Assembly (NCBI RefSeq): GCF_900452865.1
Contig: NZ_UGOZ01000001.1
Span: 1,178,001-1,242,000, forward strand
From: Legionella taurinensis
GTDB lineage: Bacteria > Pseudomonadota > Gammaproteobacteria > Legionellales > Legionellaceae
Direction of reading: 5' to 3'
DNA: 64,000 nucleotides
Within the stretch, counting starts at the first letter, position 1; each line of letters begins with the position of its first letter. Made by a program: the position numbers and the translations under genes. The notes below the pieces were generated by a model, which searched no databases, was not told where the DNA came from, and was given only the letters and a program-made list of their open reading frames with translations. Below are positions 37,343-45,012 of this stretch, piece after piece.

Positions 37343-38579
37343 CGCAGCGGGCGCTGCCGATTACCTCATTATCGGTGCCGGCATCATGGGCTTGAGTATT
37401 GCGCGCGAATTGCTTCATTCAGAGCCCAGAGCAAAAATAGTGGTCCTTGAAAAAGAAGTCGCCGTTGGCTTGCATGCCAGTGGTCGGAACAGCGGTGTGT
37501 TGCATTCGGGTATTTATTATCCTCAGGGCAGCCTGAAAGCTCAGGTTTGCCTGCAGGGCGCCCGATTAATGGCCGCGTATTGTGAAGAACATCGATTACC
37601 TCTCAATCGTCTGGGTAAAGTGATTCTGCCGGTCAAACCGGACGATCAGGCGGCGCTAACCTTGCTCCATGAGCGTGCCAGGGCCAACGGCGCGCGGGTG
37701 CAGATGTTTGATGCTAACGAGCTGCGTGACATCGAACCGGAAGCGTATACCGCGACAGGGCAGGCCCTTTTTTCGCCTGAAACCGCCGTCGTTGATCCGT
37801 TAGCCATTGTGCAGCATCTGTATTTCAGTTTAGAAAGGCAGGGGGTTGTTTTTCATTTTAATTGCAAAGGGTTGAGCATTGATACGCAGCGCCAGCAAAT
37901 CCATACGCAGGCGGGTTGCTTGAGTTATGGTTATTTGTTTAATACCGCCGGATTATTTGCGGATAAGATTGCAGAGCGGTGCGGTCTGGACAAACGGTAT
38001 GTGCTGTTGCCCTTTAAAGGGTTCTATTACGAGGTGGCTAAACACTCGGATTTAACCCTCAATCATTTGATTTATCCGGTACCGGATATGAATGTGCCGT
38101 TTCTCGGCGTTCATTTCACCAAAAGCATTTCGGGCAAAATATACATCGGACCGACAGCCATTCCCGCGTTTGGACGGGAAAATTACCGTGGATGGCAGGG
38201 GGCTAATCTGTCGGAATTGCTGAAGACAATGACGCTGTTGGGCCAGCATTATTATGCCAACCGGCAGGGCTTTCGCACTTACACGCATCAGGAAGTCCCC
38301 CGCCTTTTTAAATCCCGTTTTTTAAGCGCCGCCCGCAGTCTGGTGCCCAGGCTTAGGTCAAACGATGTCTTGCGCAGCAAGAAGGTGGGTATACGGGCGC
38401 AATTGTACGATCAGCAGAAAAAAGAATTGGTGATGGATTTTCTAATCTCCACCACCAAAAATGAAACCCATGTGTTAAATGCGGTGTCGCCCGCATTTAC
38501 CAGCGCATTCAGTTTTGCCAAAATGGTGGTCAACGAAAAAGAACGCCACCAGGCTGAGTTAATCAAGGAGTCAAGGTGA
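37323..38579 (+). CDS. FAD-dependent oxidoreductase, L-2-hydroxyglutarate oxidase (LhgO)-like
   Basis: A 418-residue DAO-family flavoprotein. The FAD-binding motif YLIIGAGIMGLSIAREL is at about 14-30, followed by the LhgO-type block LHASGRNSGVLHSGIYYPQGS and, later, LNTAG-like LFNTAGLFADKIA and PFKGFYYEV. Family members oxidise L-2-hydroxyglutarate to 2-oxoglutarate using the membrane quinone pool or oxygen. Because WbpB-type dehydrogenases can depend on 2-oxoglutarate/2-hydroxyglutarate for cofactor recycling, this enzyme could regenerate 2-oxoglutarate for WbpB and WbpE (inference). The only start upstream of the FAD motif is TTG 37323, inside the wbpI-like gene. Confidence 0.85.
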   Translation: MNTPAGNAAGAADYLIIGAGIMGLSIARELLHSEPRAKIVVLEKEVAVGLHASGRNSGVLHSGIYYPQGSLKAQVCLQGARLMAAYCEEHRLPLNRLGKVILPVKPDDQAALTLLHERARANGARVQMFDANELRDIEPEAYTATGQALFSPETAVVDPLAIVQHLYFSLERQGVVFHFNCKGLSIDTQRQQIHTQAGCLSYGYLFNTAGLFADKIAERCGLDKRYVLLPFKGFYYEVAKHSDLTLNHLIYPVPDMNVPFLGVHFTKSISGKIYIGPTAIPAFGRENYRGWQGANLSELLKTMTLLGQHYYANRQGFRTYTHQEVPRLFKSRFLSAARSLVPRLRSNDVLRSKKVGIRAQLYDQQKKELVMDFLISTTKNETHVLNAVSPAFTSAFSFAKMVVNEKERHQAELIKESR

Positions 38580-39586
38580 ATATTCGTGGTGCAAAAGTCT
38601 TAGTCATCGGCGGGGCCGGTTTTATTGGTGGATTTGTTGTCAGGGAATTGCTTAAAACCGATGTGGCCGAAGTCATCATTTATGATAATTTCACCCGCGG
38701 CAAACAGGCCAACATTCAAGACTGCCTGAAGGATCCCCGCTGCCAGGTGTTCCCTTACGGCGGCGATATACGGGAAACGGATGTACTGGATAAGGCATTT
38801 GAGGGGGTGGACTACGTTTTTCATCTGGCAGCCATGTGGCTTTTGCATTGCAAGGATTTCCCGCGCACGGCATTTGAGGTGAATGTTGCCGGAACCTTTA
38901 ATGTGCTGGAAGCCTGTGTCAAGCACAAGGTTAAAAAGCTGATCTATTCCTCCAGCGCATCCGTTTATGGCGATGCGGTGGAGGTGCCGATGACAGAAGA
39001 ACACCCGTTTAATAACAAGAATTTTTATGGTTCGACCAAAATTTCCGGCGAAGCCATGTGCACTGCCTTTTATGATCGATACGGCTTGCAGGTCATTGGC
39101 CTGCGCTACATGAATGTCTATGGTCCAGGCCAGGATCAACATGCCGTTTATTCCGGCGTTATTCCCATCATGCTCAATAAAATCGATGCCAATGAAGCCC
39201 CCACCATTAATGGCGATGGCAGTCAGGCTTATGATTTTATCTATGTCGAGGACGTGGCCCGGGCCAACCTCTGTGCGCTTCAATCAGAAACCGCTTATGG
39301 TTTTTATAATGTCGGAACAGAAGTGCAAACCACCATTAAGCAATTGTGTGAATTAATTCTTTCGCTGAAACAGTCCAGGCTCATGGTCAATTACAAGCCA
39401 TACAGCGCGGACGATGCCAGGCAGTTAGTGAAAAATCGAATCGGTTCGGTACAAAAAGCCCGTGAGGAAATTGATTTCCAATACCGCTACGATTTAAAAA
39501 CAGGGTTGGAAAAATTGATTCACTGGCGAAAGACCGGGCAATTTGAGTTTTCCACTATTCATCAATTACCTGAAGTAGTTTATTAA
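38576..39586 (+). CDS. NAD-dependent sugar-nucleotide epimerase/dehydratase
   Basis: A 336-residue extended short-chain dehydrogenase. The NAD site is GGAGFIGG (12-19), HLAA is at about 83-86, and the catalytic pair is Y151xxxK155 (FYGSTKISGE) with the serine in YSSSASVYG. The C-terminal LRYMNVYGPGQ and DFIYVEDVA motifs bind the sugar nucleotide. It resembles UDP-glucose 4-epimerase and related 4-epimerases or 4,6-dehydratases, but the substrate cannot be fixed. It starts at a GTG in a 4-base overlap with the previous stop. It is the last gene with the higher-G+C composition of the locus's first part. Confidence 0.88.
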   Translation: MNIRGAKVLVIGGAGFIGGFVVRELLKTDVAEVIIYDNFTRGKQANIQDCLKDPRCQVFPYGGDIRETDVLDKAFEGVDYVFHLAAMWLLHCKDFPRTAFEVNVAGTFNVLEACVKHKVKKLIYSSSASVYGDAVEVPMTEEHPFNNKNFYGSTKISGEAMCTAFYDRYGLQVIGLRYMNVYGPGQDQHAVYSGVIPIMLNKIDANEAPTINGDGSQAYDFIYVEDVARANLCALQSETAYGFYNVGTEVQTTIKQLCELILSLKQSRLMVNYKPYSADDARQLVKNRIGSVQKAREEIDFQYRYDLKTGLEKLIHWRKTGQFEFSTIHQLPEVVY

Positions 39587-39600
39587 GATCAAGGAACGTT

Positions 39601-40794
39601 ATGAAATACATACCAATAACCAAAGCGGTATTTGACGATACAGAAAAGTCAGAAATGATTAAGCCACTTGAATCAGGTTGGGTAGTTCAGGGTCCTTATG
39701 TTAAACAGTTTGAGCAAATGTTTGCAGAATTTACTCAGAGCAAATACGCCAAAGCTGTAAGTAATTGCACAACAGCATTGCATCTTGCCTTAGTGGCTTT
39801 AGGCATAGGGTCTGGCGATAAGGTGGTTGTACCGTCCTTTACTTATGTTGCCTCAGCCAATGCAGTAGAGTATACCGGCGCAGAAGTTGTCTTTTGTGAT
39901 ATTGACTTGAGCACATTCAATATCGATGTCAGGCAATTGGAAGAAATTCTTGCAACCGAAGCCAACATTAAAGCGATTATGCCAATCAATCTCTTTGGCC
40001 TGTGTGCTGATCTGCGTGAGATTAATCGCTTGGCTAAACAATATAACGTGGCGGTAGTCGAAGACTCTGCCTGTGGCTTTGATGCCTGGCTAGATGGTCG
40101 ACATTCAGGTACATTTGCAGAAGTGGGTTGTTTTTCCTTTCATCCACGTAAATCGATAACCACCGGTGAAGGCGGCATGTTAATCACCGATGATGAATCT
40201 ATTTATCAGAAAGTATCCCAATTGTGCGATCATGGTGCTTCAAAATCGGATTTGCAGCGCCATAGTGAAAAAGGGGGATCCTTGCTGCCTGATTTCACTA
40301 TGCGCGGTTACAACTACCGTATGACCGATTTCCAGGGCGCCTTGGGCGTTTGTCAGATGAGAAAAGCAAAACAAATCATGGAAGGGCGACGAAATATTGC
40401 TCAACAGTACAATGAAGCATTAAAAAACGCAGGTCTGGATTTGCCCTCTGTTGAACAAGGGTATATCCATGGGTATCAATCTTACGTCTGCCTTTTTTCA
40501 TTGGGGACTGAGCATGCGGATTTAACCATGGATAGAATTAATGCCTTGAATATCAAGCGTAACCATATGATGCAGATTTTGGAAGAAAACGGGATAGCAA
40601 CACGTCAGGGTACCCATGCTGTCCATACTCTTGATTATTATGCCAAAAGGTATCAATTGCGAGATGAGCAATACATTAATGCTTATGCAGCGGATAGACT
40701 AAGTATTGCATTGCCTCTGTATGCTCAAATGACTCCCGAAGAATTTGATTACGTGGTTCATCACCTGAGTGAGGCGATTCAGTGTGTGGCATAA
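39601..40794 (+). CDS. DegT/DnrJ/EryC1 PLP aminotransferase, possible WbpE
   Basis: A 397-residue sugar aminotransferase. The PLP lysine is K184 in FHPRKSITTGEGG; conserved NCTTALHLAL, VVPSFTYVASANAV and VVEDSACGF also fit. The HPRKxITTGEGG form is common in enzymes acting on 4-keto sugars such as perosamine synthase, yet the pathway begun by the WbpA/B/D/I-like genes needs a 3-aminotransferase (WbpE), and no other candidate is in the window. Either role is possible. AAGGAACGTT precedes the ATG. Base composition becomes clearly more AT-rich from this gene on. Confidence 0.88.
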   Translation: MKYIPITKAVFDDTEKSEMIKPLESGWVVQGPYVKQFEQMFAEFTQSKYAKAVSNCTTALHLALVALGIGSGDKVVVPSFTYVASANAVEYTGAEVVFCDIDLSTFNIDVRQLEEILATEANIKAIMPINLFGLCADLREINRLAKQYNVAVVEDSACGFDAWLDGRHSGTFAEVGCFSFHPRKSITTGEGGMLITDDESIYQKVSQLCDHGASKSDLQRHSEKGGSLLPDFTMRGYNYRMTDFQGALGVCQMRKAKQIMEGRRNIAQQYNEALKNAGLDLPSVEQGYIHGYQSYVCLFSLGTEHADLTMDRINALNIKRNHMMQILEENGIATRQGTHAVHTLDYYAKRYQLRDEQYINAYAADRLSIALPLYAQMTPEEFDYVVHHLSEAIQCVA

Positions 40795-42803
40795 CCGGCG
40801 TACTTTCGCTTTCTGCTGAACCTATCAACGTCAGTAAAATAAAGGCCATGTGTGATGCCATAGCCCATCGAGGTCCTGATGGTGCGGGGTATTTGTTGGC
40901 CCATACGGGAATAAATCACCCGCGTGGTCAACAGTACTACCAGGCCTTTACAGAGAAAAAATTCATCAATGAATCCGGATTAATTCCCTGCATCGATGAA
41001 CCACAGGCCGAGCATTATGTGCATCAACACCCTTGGAACGTGTTTTTGGGTCATCGGCGCCTCGCTATTCTGGATTTGTCATCGTCGGGTTTTCAGCCCA
41101 TCTGTGATTTATCAAAGAAAATATGGTTAACCTATAATGGTGAGATTTATAATTTCAAAGAAATCAGAAATGATTTGATTAAACTGGGTTATCAATTTTA
41201 TTCCAACACCGATTCGGAAGTGGTAGTTAATGCTTATCTGGAATGGGGGATTGAGTGCATCCATAAATTTAATGGAATGTTTGCTTTTGCATTATGGGAT
41301 AGAAGGCAAAACAAAGTGTTTTTAGCCCGTGATCGATACGGGATAAAGCCGCTGTATTACACGCGAATTGCAGGCAATCAATTTGTTTTTGGCAGTGAAA
41401 TAAAAGCGATTTTAGCGTATTTAAATGATAAACCTTCGCTTGATTTTGAAGGTTTGTATGAATATTTTACCTTTCAGAATTTTTTTACGTCCAAGACTTT
41501 ATTCAACAATATTACTTTACTGCCCCCGGGTCATTATTTGGAAATTAGTCTTGATAAAGACAGTAACATTTCGCAAACAGAATATTGGGATTTTAATTTT
41601 CGTGAGTCCACCGAAATTAAAAATGAAAATGAGTATGTCGAAGAATTACTTTATTTATTTGAACAAGCGGTTCACCGCCAACTCGTCAGTGATGTAGAAA
41701 TAGGTAGTTTTTTAAGCGGCGGTATGGACAGTGGTTCCATTACCGCCATTGCATCCCGTCAATTACCCTATATGAAAACTTTTACGGTTGGGTTTGATTT
41801 AACGCATGCATCGGGCATGGAATTGGGTTTCGATGAAAGAGCCAAATCGGAGCTCTTATCGTACATCTATAAAACAGAACATTATGAGATGGTGTTAAAA
41901 TCGGGTGATATGGAGCGTTGCCTGCCAAAATTTGCCTGGCATTTGGAAGAGCCTCGAGTTGGGCAAAGTTATCCTAATTATTATGCGGCAAAGCTAGCAG
42001 GAAAATTTGTTAAGGTGGTGTTATCCGGCGCAGGCGGCGACGAGTTGTTTGGTGGTTACCCCTGGCGATATTATCGTGCCGTAAAAAACGATAATTTCAC
42101 TGATTATGTTGATAAATATTATCAATTCTGGCAAAGACTCGTGCCGAACAGTGAATTAAAACAGCTCTTTTCCCCCATTTGGAATGACGTTTCTCACGTT
42201 TGGACGCGTGATATTTTTGAATCCGTATTTAAGCACCACTCTGAAAAGCTGTATAACGCGGAGGATTACATTAATCATTCGTTGTATTTTGAAGCTAAAA
42301 CCTTTTTACATGGCTTGTTGGTGATTGAAGACAAATTATCAATGGCTCATTCATTAGAAACCAGAGTTCCTTTTCTAGACAATGACCTGGTCGATTTCGC
42401 TCAAAAAATTCCAGTGAGTTTCAAATTAAACAATCTCCACGAGGTGTTAAGAGTGGATGAAAACTCTTTGGGAGACAAAGCCAAGAAATATTATCATAAA
42501 ACAAATGATGGTAAATTAATTCTAAGGAAAGCCTTACAGAAATACATGCCGCAGGACTATCTTACAGCAACGAAACAAGGGTTTTCGGCCCCTGACAATA
42601 TTTGGTTTAAGGGAGACAGTTTAAAGCTTATTCAACGCAATTTACTCAGTGAGGAAACGATGATTTATCGTTACCTGGATTCTAAAAGTGTAAACCATTT
42701 AGTGAATCAGCATTTGGAGGGGCAGGTGAATCGGCGCTTGTTAATCTGGTCACTGCTGAATTTTAACGAATTTATTAAAACGTTTCTTGCTGAATCGCAT
42801 TAG
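40782..42803 (+). CDS. Asparagine synthase-type glutamine amidotransferase, possibly sugar-uronate amidation
   Basis: A 673-residue AsnB-family protein. The N-terminal glutaminase uses Cys2 (start MCGITGVLSL), with LGHRRLAILDLS and WLTYNGEIYNF conserved. The C-terminal synthetase has the PP-loop SGGMDS (312-317) and GAGGDELFGGYP. In O-antigen and capsule loci such proteins (WbpS-like) are thought to turn sugar uronic acids into uronamides, which would fit the uronic-acid pathway here; asparagine synthesis is the alternative. The GTG start at 40782 overlaps the aminotransferase by 13 bp and is fixed by the need for Cys at position 2. Confidence 0.9.
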   Translation: MCGITGVLSLSAEPINVSKIKAMCDAIAHRGPDGAGYLLAHTGINHPRGQQYYQAFTEKKFINESGLIPCIDEPQAEHYVHQHPWNVFLGHRRLAILDLSSSGFQPICDLSKKIWLTYNGEIYNFKEIRNDLIKLGYQFYSNTDSEVVVNAYLEWGIECIHKFNGMFAFALWDRRQNKVFLARDRYGIKPLYYTRIAGNQFVFGSEIKAILAYLNDKPSLDFEGLYEYFTFQNFFTSKTLFNNITLLPPGHYLEISLDKDSNISQTEYWDFNFRESTEIKNENEYVEELLYLFEQAVHRQLVSDVEIGSFLSGGMDSGSITAIASRQLPYMKTFTVGFDLTHASGMELGFDERAKSELLSYIYKTEHYEMVLKSGDMERCLPKFAWHLEEPRVGQSYPNYYAAKLAGKFVKVVLSGAGGDELFGGYPWRYYRAVKNDNFTDYVDKYYQFWQRLVPNSELKQLFSPIWNDVSHVWTRDIFESVFKHHSEKLYNAEDYINHSLYFEAKTFLHGLLVIEDKLSMAHSLETRVPFLDNDLVDFAQKIPVSFKLNNLHEVLRVDENSLGDKAKKYYHKTNDGKLILRKALQKYMPQDYLTATKQGFSAPDNIWFKGDSLKLIQRNLLSEETMIYRYLDSKSVNHLVNQHLEGQVNRRLLIWSLLNFNEFIKTFLAESH

Positions 42804-42820
42804 TTATCAAGAGGTCTTTT

Positions 42821-43735
42821 ATGTTACCAAATTTTATCATTGGGGGAACTTCTGCAGGGGGAACGTCGTTTTTAACCTCCATCCTTCTTCAACATGGTGA
42901 TATTTATCTGCCAAAGAAAATGCGACCCGAACCCCATTTTTTTTATTATACCCATAAATATACCAATGGTATCGAATGGTACAAGCAGGAATGGTTTTCC
43001 GAATATGCTGGACAAAAAGCAGTAGGTGAACGCTCATCGTCTTATCTTTACCATGAAAACAGCGCGCTTAGAATTAAGCAACATCTCCCTGATGTAAAAT
43101 TAATTTTCGTACTTCGTCATCCAACGGAAAGAGCATGGGCCAATTACCGCTACACAGTACTGAGTGGTTTGGAAGAACTTGATTTTGAAGAAGCATTACG
43201 GTTAGAGTCCAAGCGTATTGAAGAAGAGGTAGGTATTTGGCAAGAGGTTCAACCGCACGATTATACAGGGCGTAGTTATTATGGTAAGCAAATCGAATTT
43301 TATTTAAAACTGTTCCCTTTTAGTCAAATTCTCTTGATTAGCTCTGAAAAATTGAATAATGATACCCAAAATCAGATTAATCGAATTACTGATTTTCTCG
43401 AAATCGAGCGTCTGGAGAATTTTGACATACCGGTTACATTCACTTCTCTGAGTGTTAATGAGCCTCGTGTTCAGGCACAATGCAGAATGGATTTGGGTGG
43501 TGACAAATTTAATCTGATCATTGAATCCATACGTCGAAAGGAAGATGATCTCAGCATTTATGCGGCTAATGAAGAGGAGCTGAGGGTAATTGAAAAATTA
43601 AAAAACAATCTGTCCGATAAAAAGCAGCCTTTGCTGGCCAGCACGAGGGATAAATTGAATAATTTATTTGCAGACGATCAAAAGAAACTGTTTTCTTTAG
43701 TCAAAAATCATGTGGATTTTGAGCCATGGCTTTAA
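42821..43735 (+). CDS. Sulfotransferase-fold protein, candidate phosphoramidate or sulfate transferase
   Basis: A 304-residue protein with both nucleotide-binding motifs of PAPS-dependent sulfotransferases. The 5' loop is GGTSAGGTSFL (8-18) and the 3'-phosphate motif is RHPTERAWANYRY (99-111). Two substitutions stand out: the usual Lys of the 5' loop is Ala12, and the usual Ser of RxPxxRxxSxY is Ala107. ERSSSYLYH matches the middle helix. It overlaps the CysC-like kinase gene by 10 bp. A simple reading is sulfation of a polysaccharide; given the neighbours, the donor could instead be a 3'-phospho-CDP-amidate, which has the same 3'-phosphate handle. No sulfate adenylyltransferase is in the window. 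Confidence 0.82.
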   Translation: MLPNFIIGGTSAGGTSFLTSILLQHGDIYLPKKMRPEPHFFYYTHKYTNGIEWYKQEWFSEYAGQKAVGERSSSYLYHENSALRIKQHLPDVKLIFVLRHPTERAWANYRYTVLSGLEELDFEEALRLESKRIEEEVGIWQEVQPHDYTGRSYYGKQIEFYLKLFPFSQILLISSEKLNNDTQNQINRITDFLEIERLENFDIPVTFTSLSVNEPRVQAQCRMDLGGDKFNLIIESIRRKEDDLSIYAANEEELRVIEKLKNNLSDKKQPLLASTRDKLNNLFADDQKKLFSLVKNHVDFEPWL

Positions 43736-44220
43736 TTTGGATTACTGGTTTTTCTGGTGCGGGTAAAACGACAGTTGCTAAAATTTTACAGGAAAAAATG
43801 ACCGCTGCAGGAAGTCATGCTGTCCTGCTGGACGGCGATGAACTTCGGAAAGCACTGGGTTATACCCAGCAGTATTCTCGCGATGAAAGGAAGCAAATTG
43901 CTTTCAAATACGCTCATCTTGCCAGTTTAATTGCCAAACAGGGCATCGATGTCATCGTCGCTACTATCTCGATGTTTGAGGAGGTTCGGACCTGGAACCG
44001 TCAGAATAACGCCAGTTATTTTGAAGTGTATATTAAAGTATCCGAGCAGGAGCGCCGAGCACGGGACCCAAAAAAACTATATGCATCCGGGCAGGATTTA
44101 GTGAGTGAGCAATCCCTCTATGAAGAGCCCCAAAACCCGGATGTTACTTTTGATGAAGAGCGGAAATTATCGCCTGAAGACATGGCAACAATAATACAAC
44201 AATCCATTTTCGAATTATAA
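43726..44220 (+). CDS. CysC-like nucleotide kinase, candidate cytidine diphosphoramidate kinase
   Basis: A 164-residue P-loop kinase annotated by family as adenylylsulfate kinase. Walker A is GFSGAGKTT (8-16), the DGDELR motif is at 36-41, and LYASGQ corresponds to the usual KGLYxKA region. The segment after SRDERKQIA lacks the ENIRR pattern of true APS kinases and has VIVATISMFEEVR. This matches the Campylobacter jejuni Cj1415 type, which phosphorylates the 3'-OH of cytidine diphosphoramidate. The neighbours supply the other Cj1416-Cj1418-like steps, so I prefer that role over PAPS synthesis. It overlaps the sulfotransferase-like gene. Confidence 0.85.
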   Translation: MALIWITGFSGAGKTTVAKILQEKMTAAGSHAVLLDGDELRKALGYTQQYSRDERKQIAFKYAHLASLIAKQGIDVIVATISMFEEVRTWNRQNNASYFEVYIKVSEQERRARDPKKLYASGQDLVSEQSLYEEPQNPDVTFDEERKLSPEDMATIIQQSIFEL

Positions 44221-44230
44221 GGAAAACGTT

Positions 44231-44998
44231 ATGCAACATGGTAGCTTTACCGGTCTGGCTAAAAATTATTCTTCTTATCGGCCTGGCTATTCACAATCAG
44301 TTCTTCGAGCCCTTTTATCACTGTTAAACAAACCCGTTGAAATGTGCCGATTTGCAGACGTAGGAGCAGGAACTGGCATTTGGACGCGAATGCTGGCGGA
44401 TACCAATCCTGAGATGATCATCGCTGTCGAGCCAAATGACGATATGAGAAAAACAGGGATTGATGATTCATGCGAAACCAAAATCGAGTGGAAGAAAGGA
44501 ACAGGAGAGGCGACAACCCTTGCTGATCAATCGGTGGATATGCTCTCAATGGCGAGCTCCTTTCATTGGGTTGATTTTAATGCTGGATGTGAGGAATTTC
44601 ATCGGGTTCTTAAAGAGAATGGCCGTTTTGTTGCTTTATGGAACCCGCGTTTAATCGAAGCCAATCCATTATTAAAAGAAACAGAGGATTATTTGCACGT
44701 CCTTAAACCTGACATCAAAAGAGTTTCTTCTGGAAGAACTGGTTTGGTTGACACATTAACGGAGCGTTTACAACAAAGTGGATTGTTCACGGATGTTGTT
44801 TATATTGAAGGAAAACATACGGTTTCGATCTCGCCGGAACAATACATCGGTGCTTGGCGCTCGGTCAATGATGTGCAATTTCAGTTAGGCAGTGAGAAAT
44901 TTGAAAAATTTATCCAGCATGTTGAACAGGCACTTGCAAAACACCACACAGTCGATGTGACCTATTTAACGCGAGCGTGGTCCGCACTTAAAGTGTAG
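44231..44998 (+). CDS. SAM-dependent methyltransferase in the phosphoramidate cluster
   Basis: A 255-residue class I methyltransferase with SAM motif DVGAGTG (43-49), acidic residue in AVEPNDDM, and MASSFHWVDF as motif IV-like region, the small-molecule methyltransferase pattern (FTGLAKNYSSYRPGY at the N-terminus). In C. jejuni two such genes (Cj1419, Cj1420) lie beside the phosphoramidate enzymes and are thought to supply the O-methyl group. Only one is present here. It sits between the CysC-like and PEP-synthase-like genes with 10- and 14-bp gaps, so it is in the same operon. Confidence 0.85.
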   Translation: MQHGSFTGLAKNYSSYRPGYSQSVLRALLSLLNKPVEMCRFADVGAGTGIWTRMLADTNPEMIIAVEPNDDMRKTGIDDSCETKIEWKKGTGEATTLADQSVDMLSMASSFHWVDFNAGCEEFHRVLKENGRFVALWNPRLIEANPLLKETEDYLHVLKPDIKRVSSGRTGLVDTLTERLQQSGLFTDVVYIEGKHTVSISPEQYIGAWRSVNDVQFQLGSEKFEKFIQHVEQALAKHHTVDVTYLTRAWSALKV

Positions 44999-45012
44999 CC
45001 GGGAGATTCAGA

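Noticed and set aside
38600-39283. 227-codon ORF on the minus strand opposite the epimerase gene
   Set aside because: It is a shadow of the conserved sugar epimerase and shows no family features.
42821-44220. Plain PAPS-dependent sulfation by the sulfotransferase and CysC-like pair
   Set aside because: Not excluded, but ranked second: no sulfate adenylyltransferase is in the window, the CysC-like protein lacks the usual ENIRR segment, and the other operon genes fit phosphoramidate synthesis.
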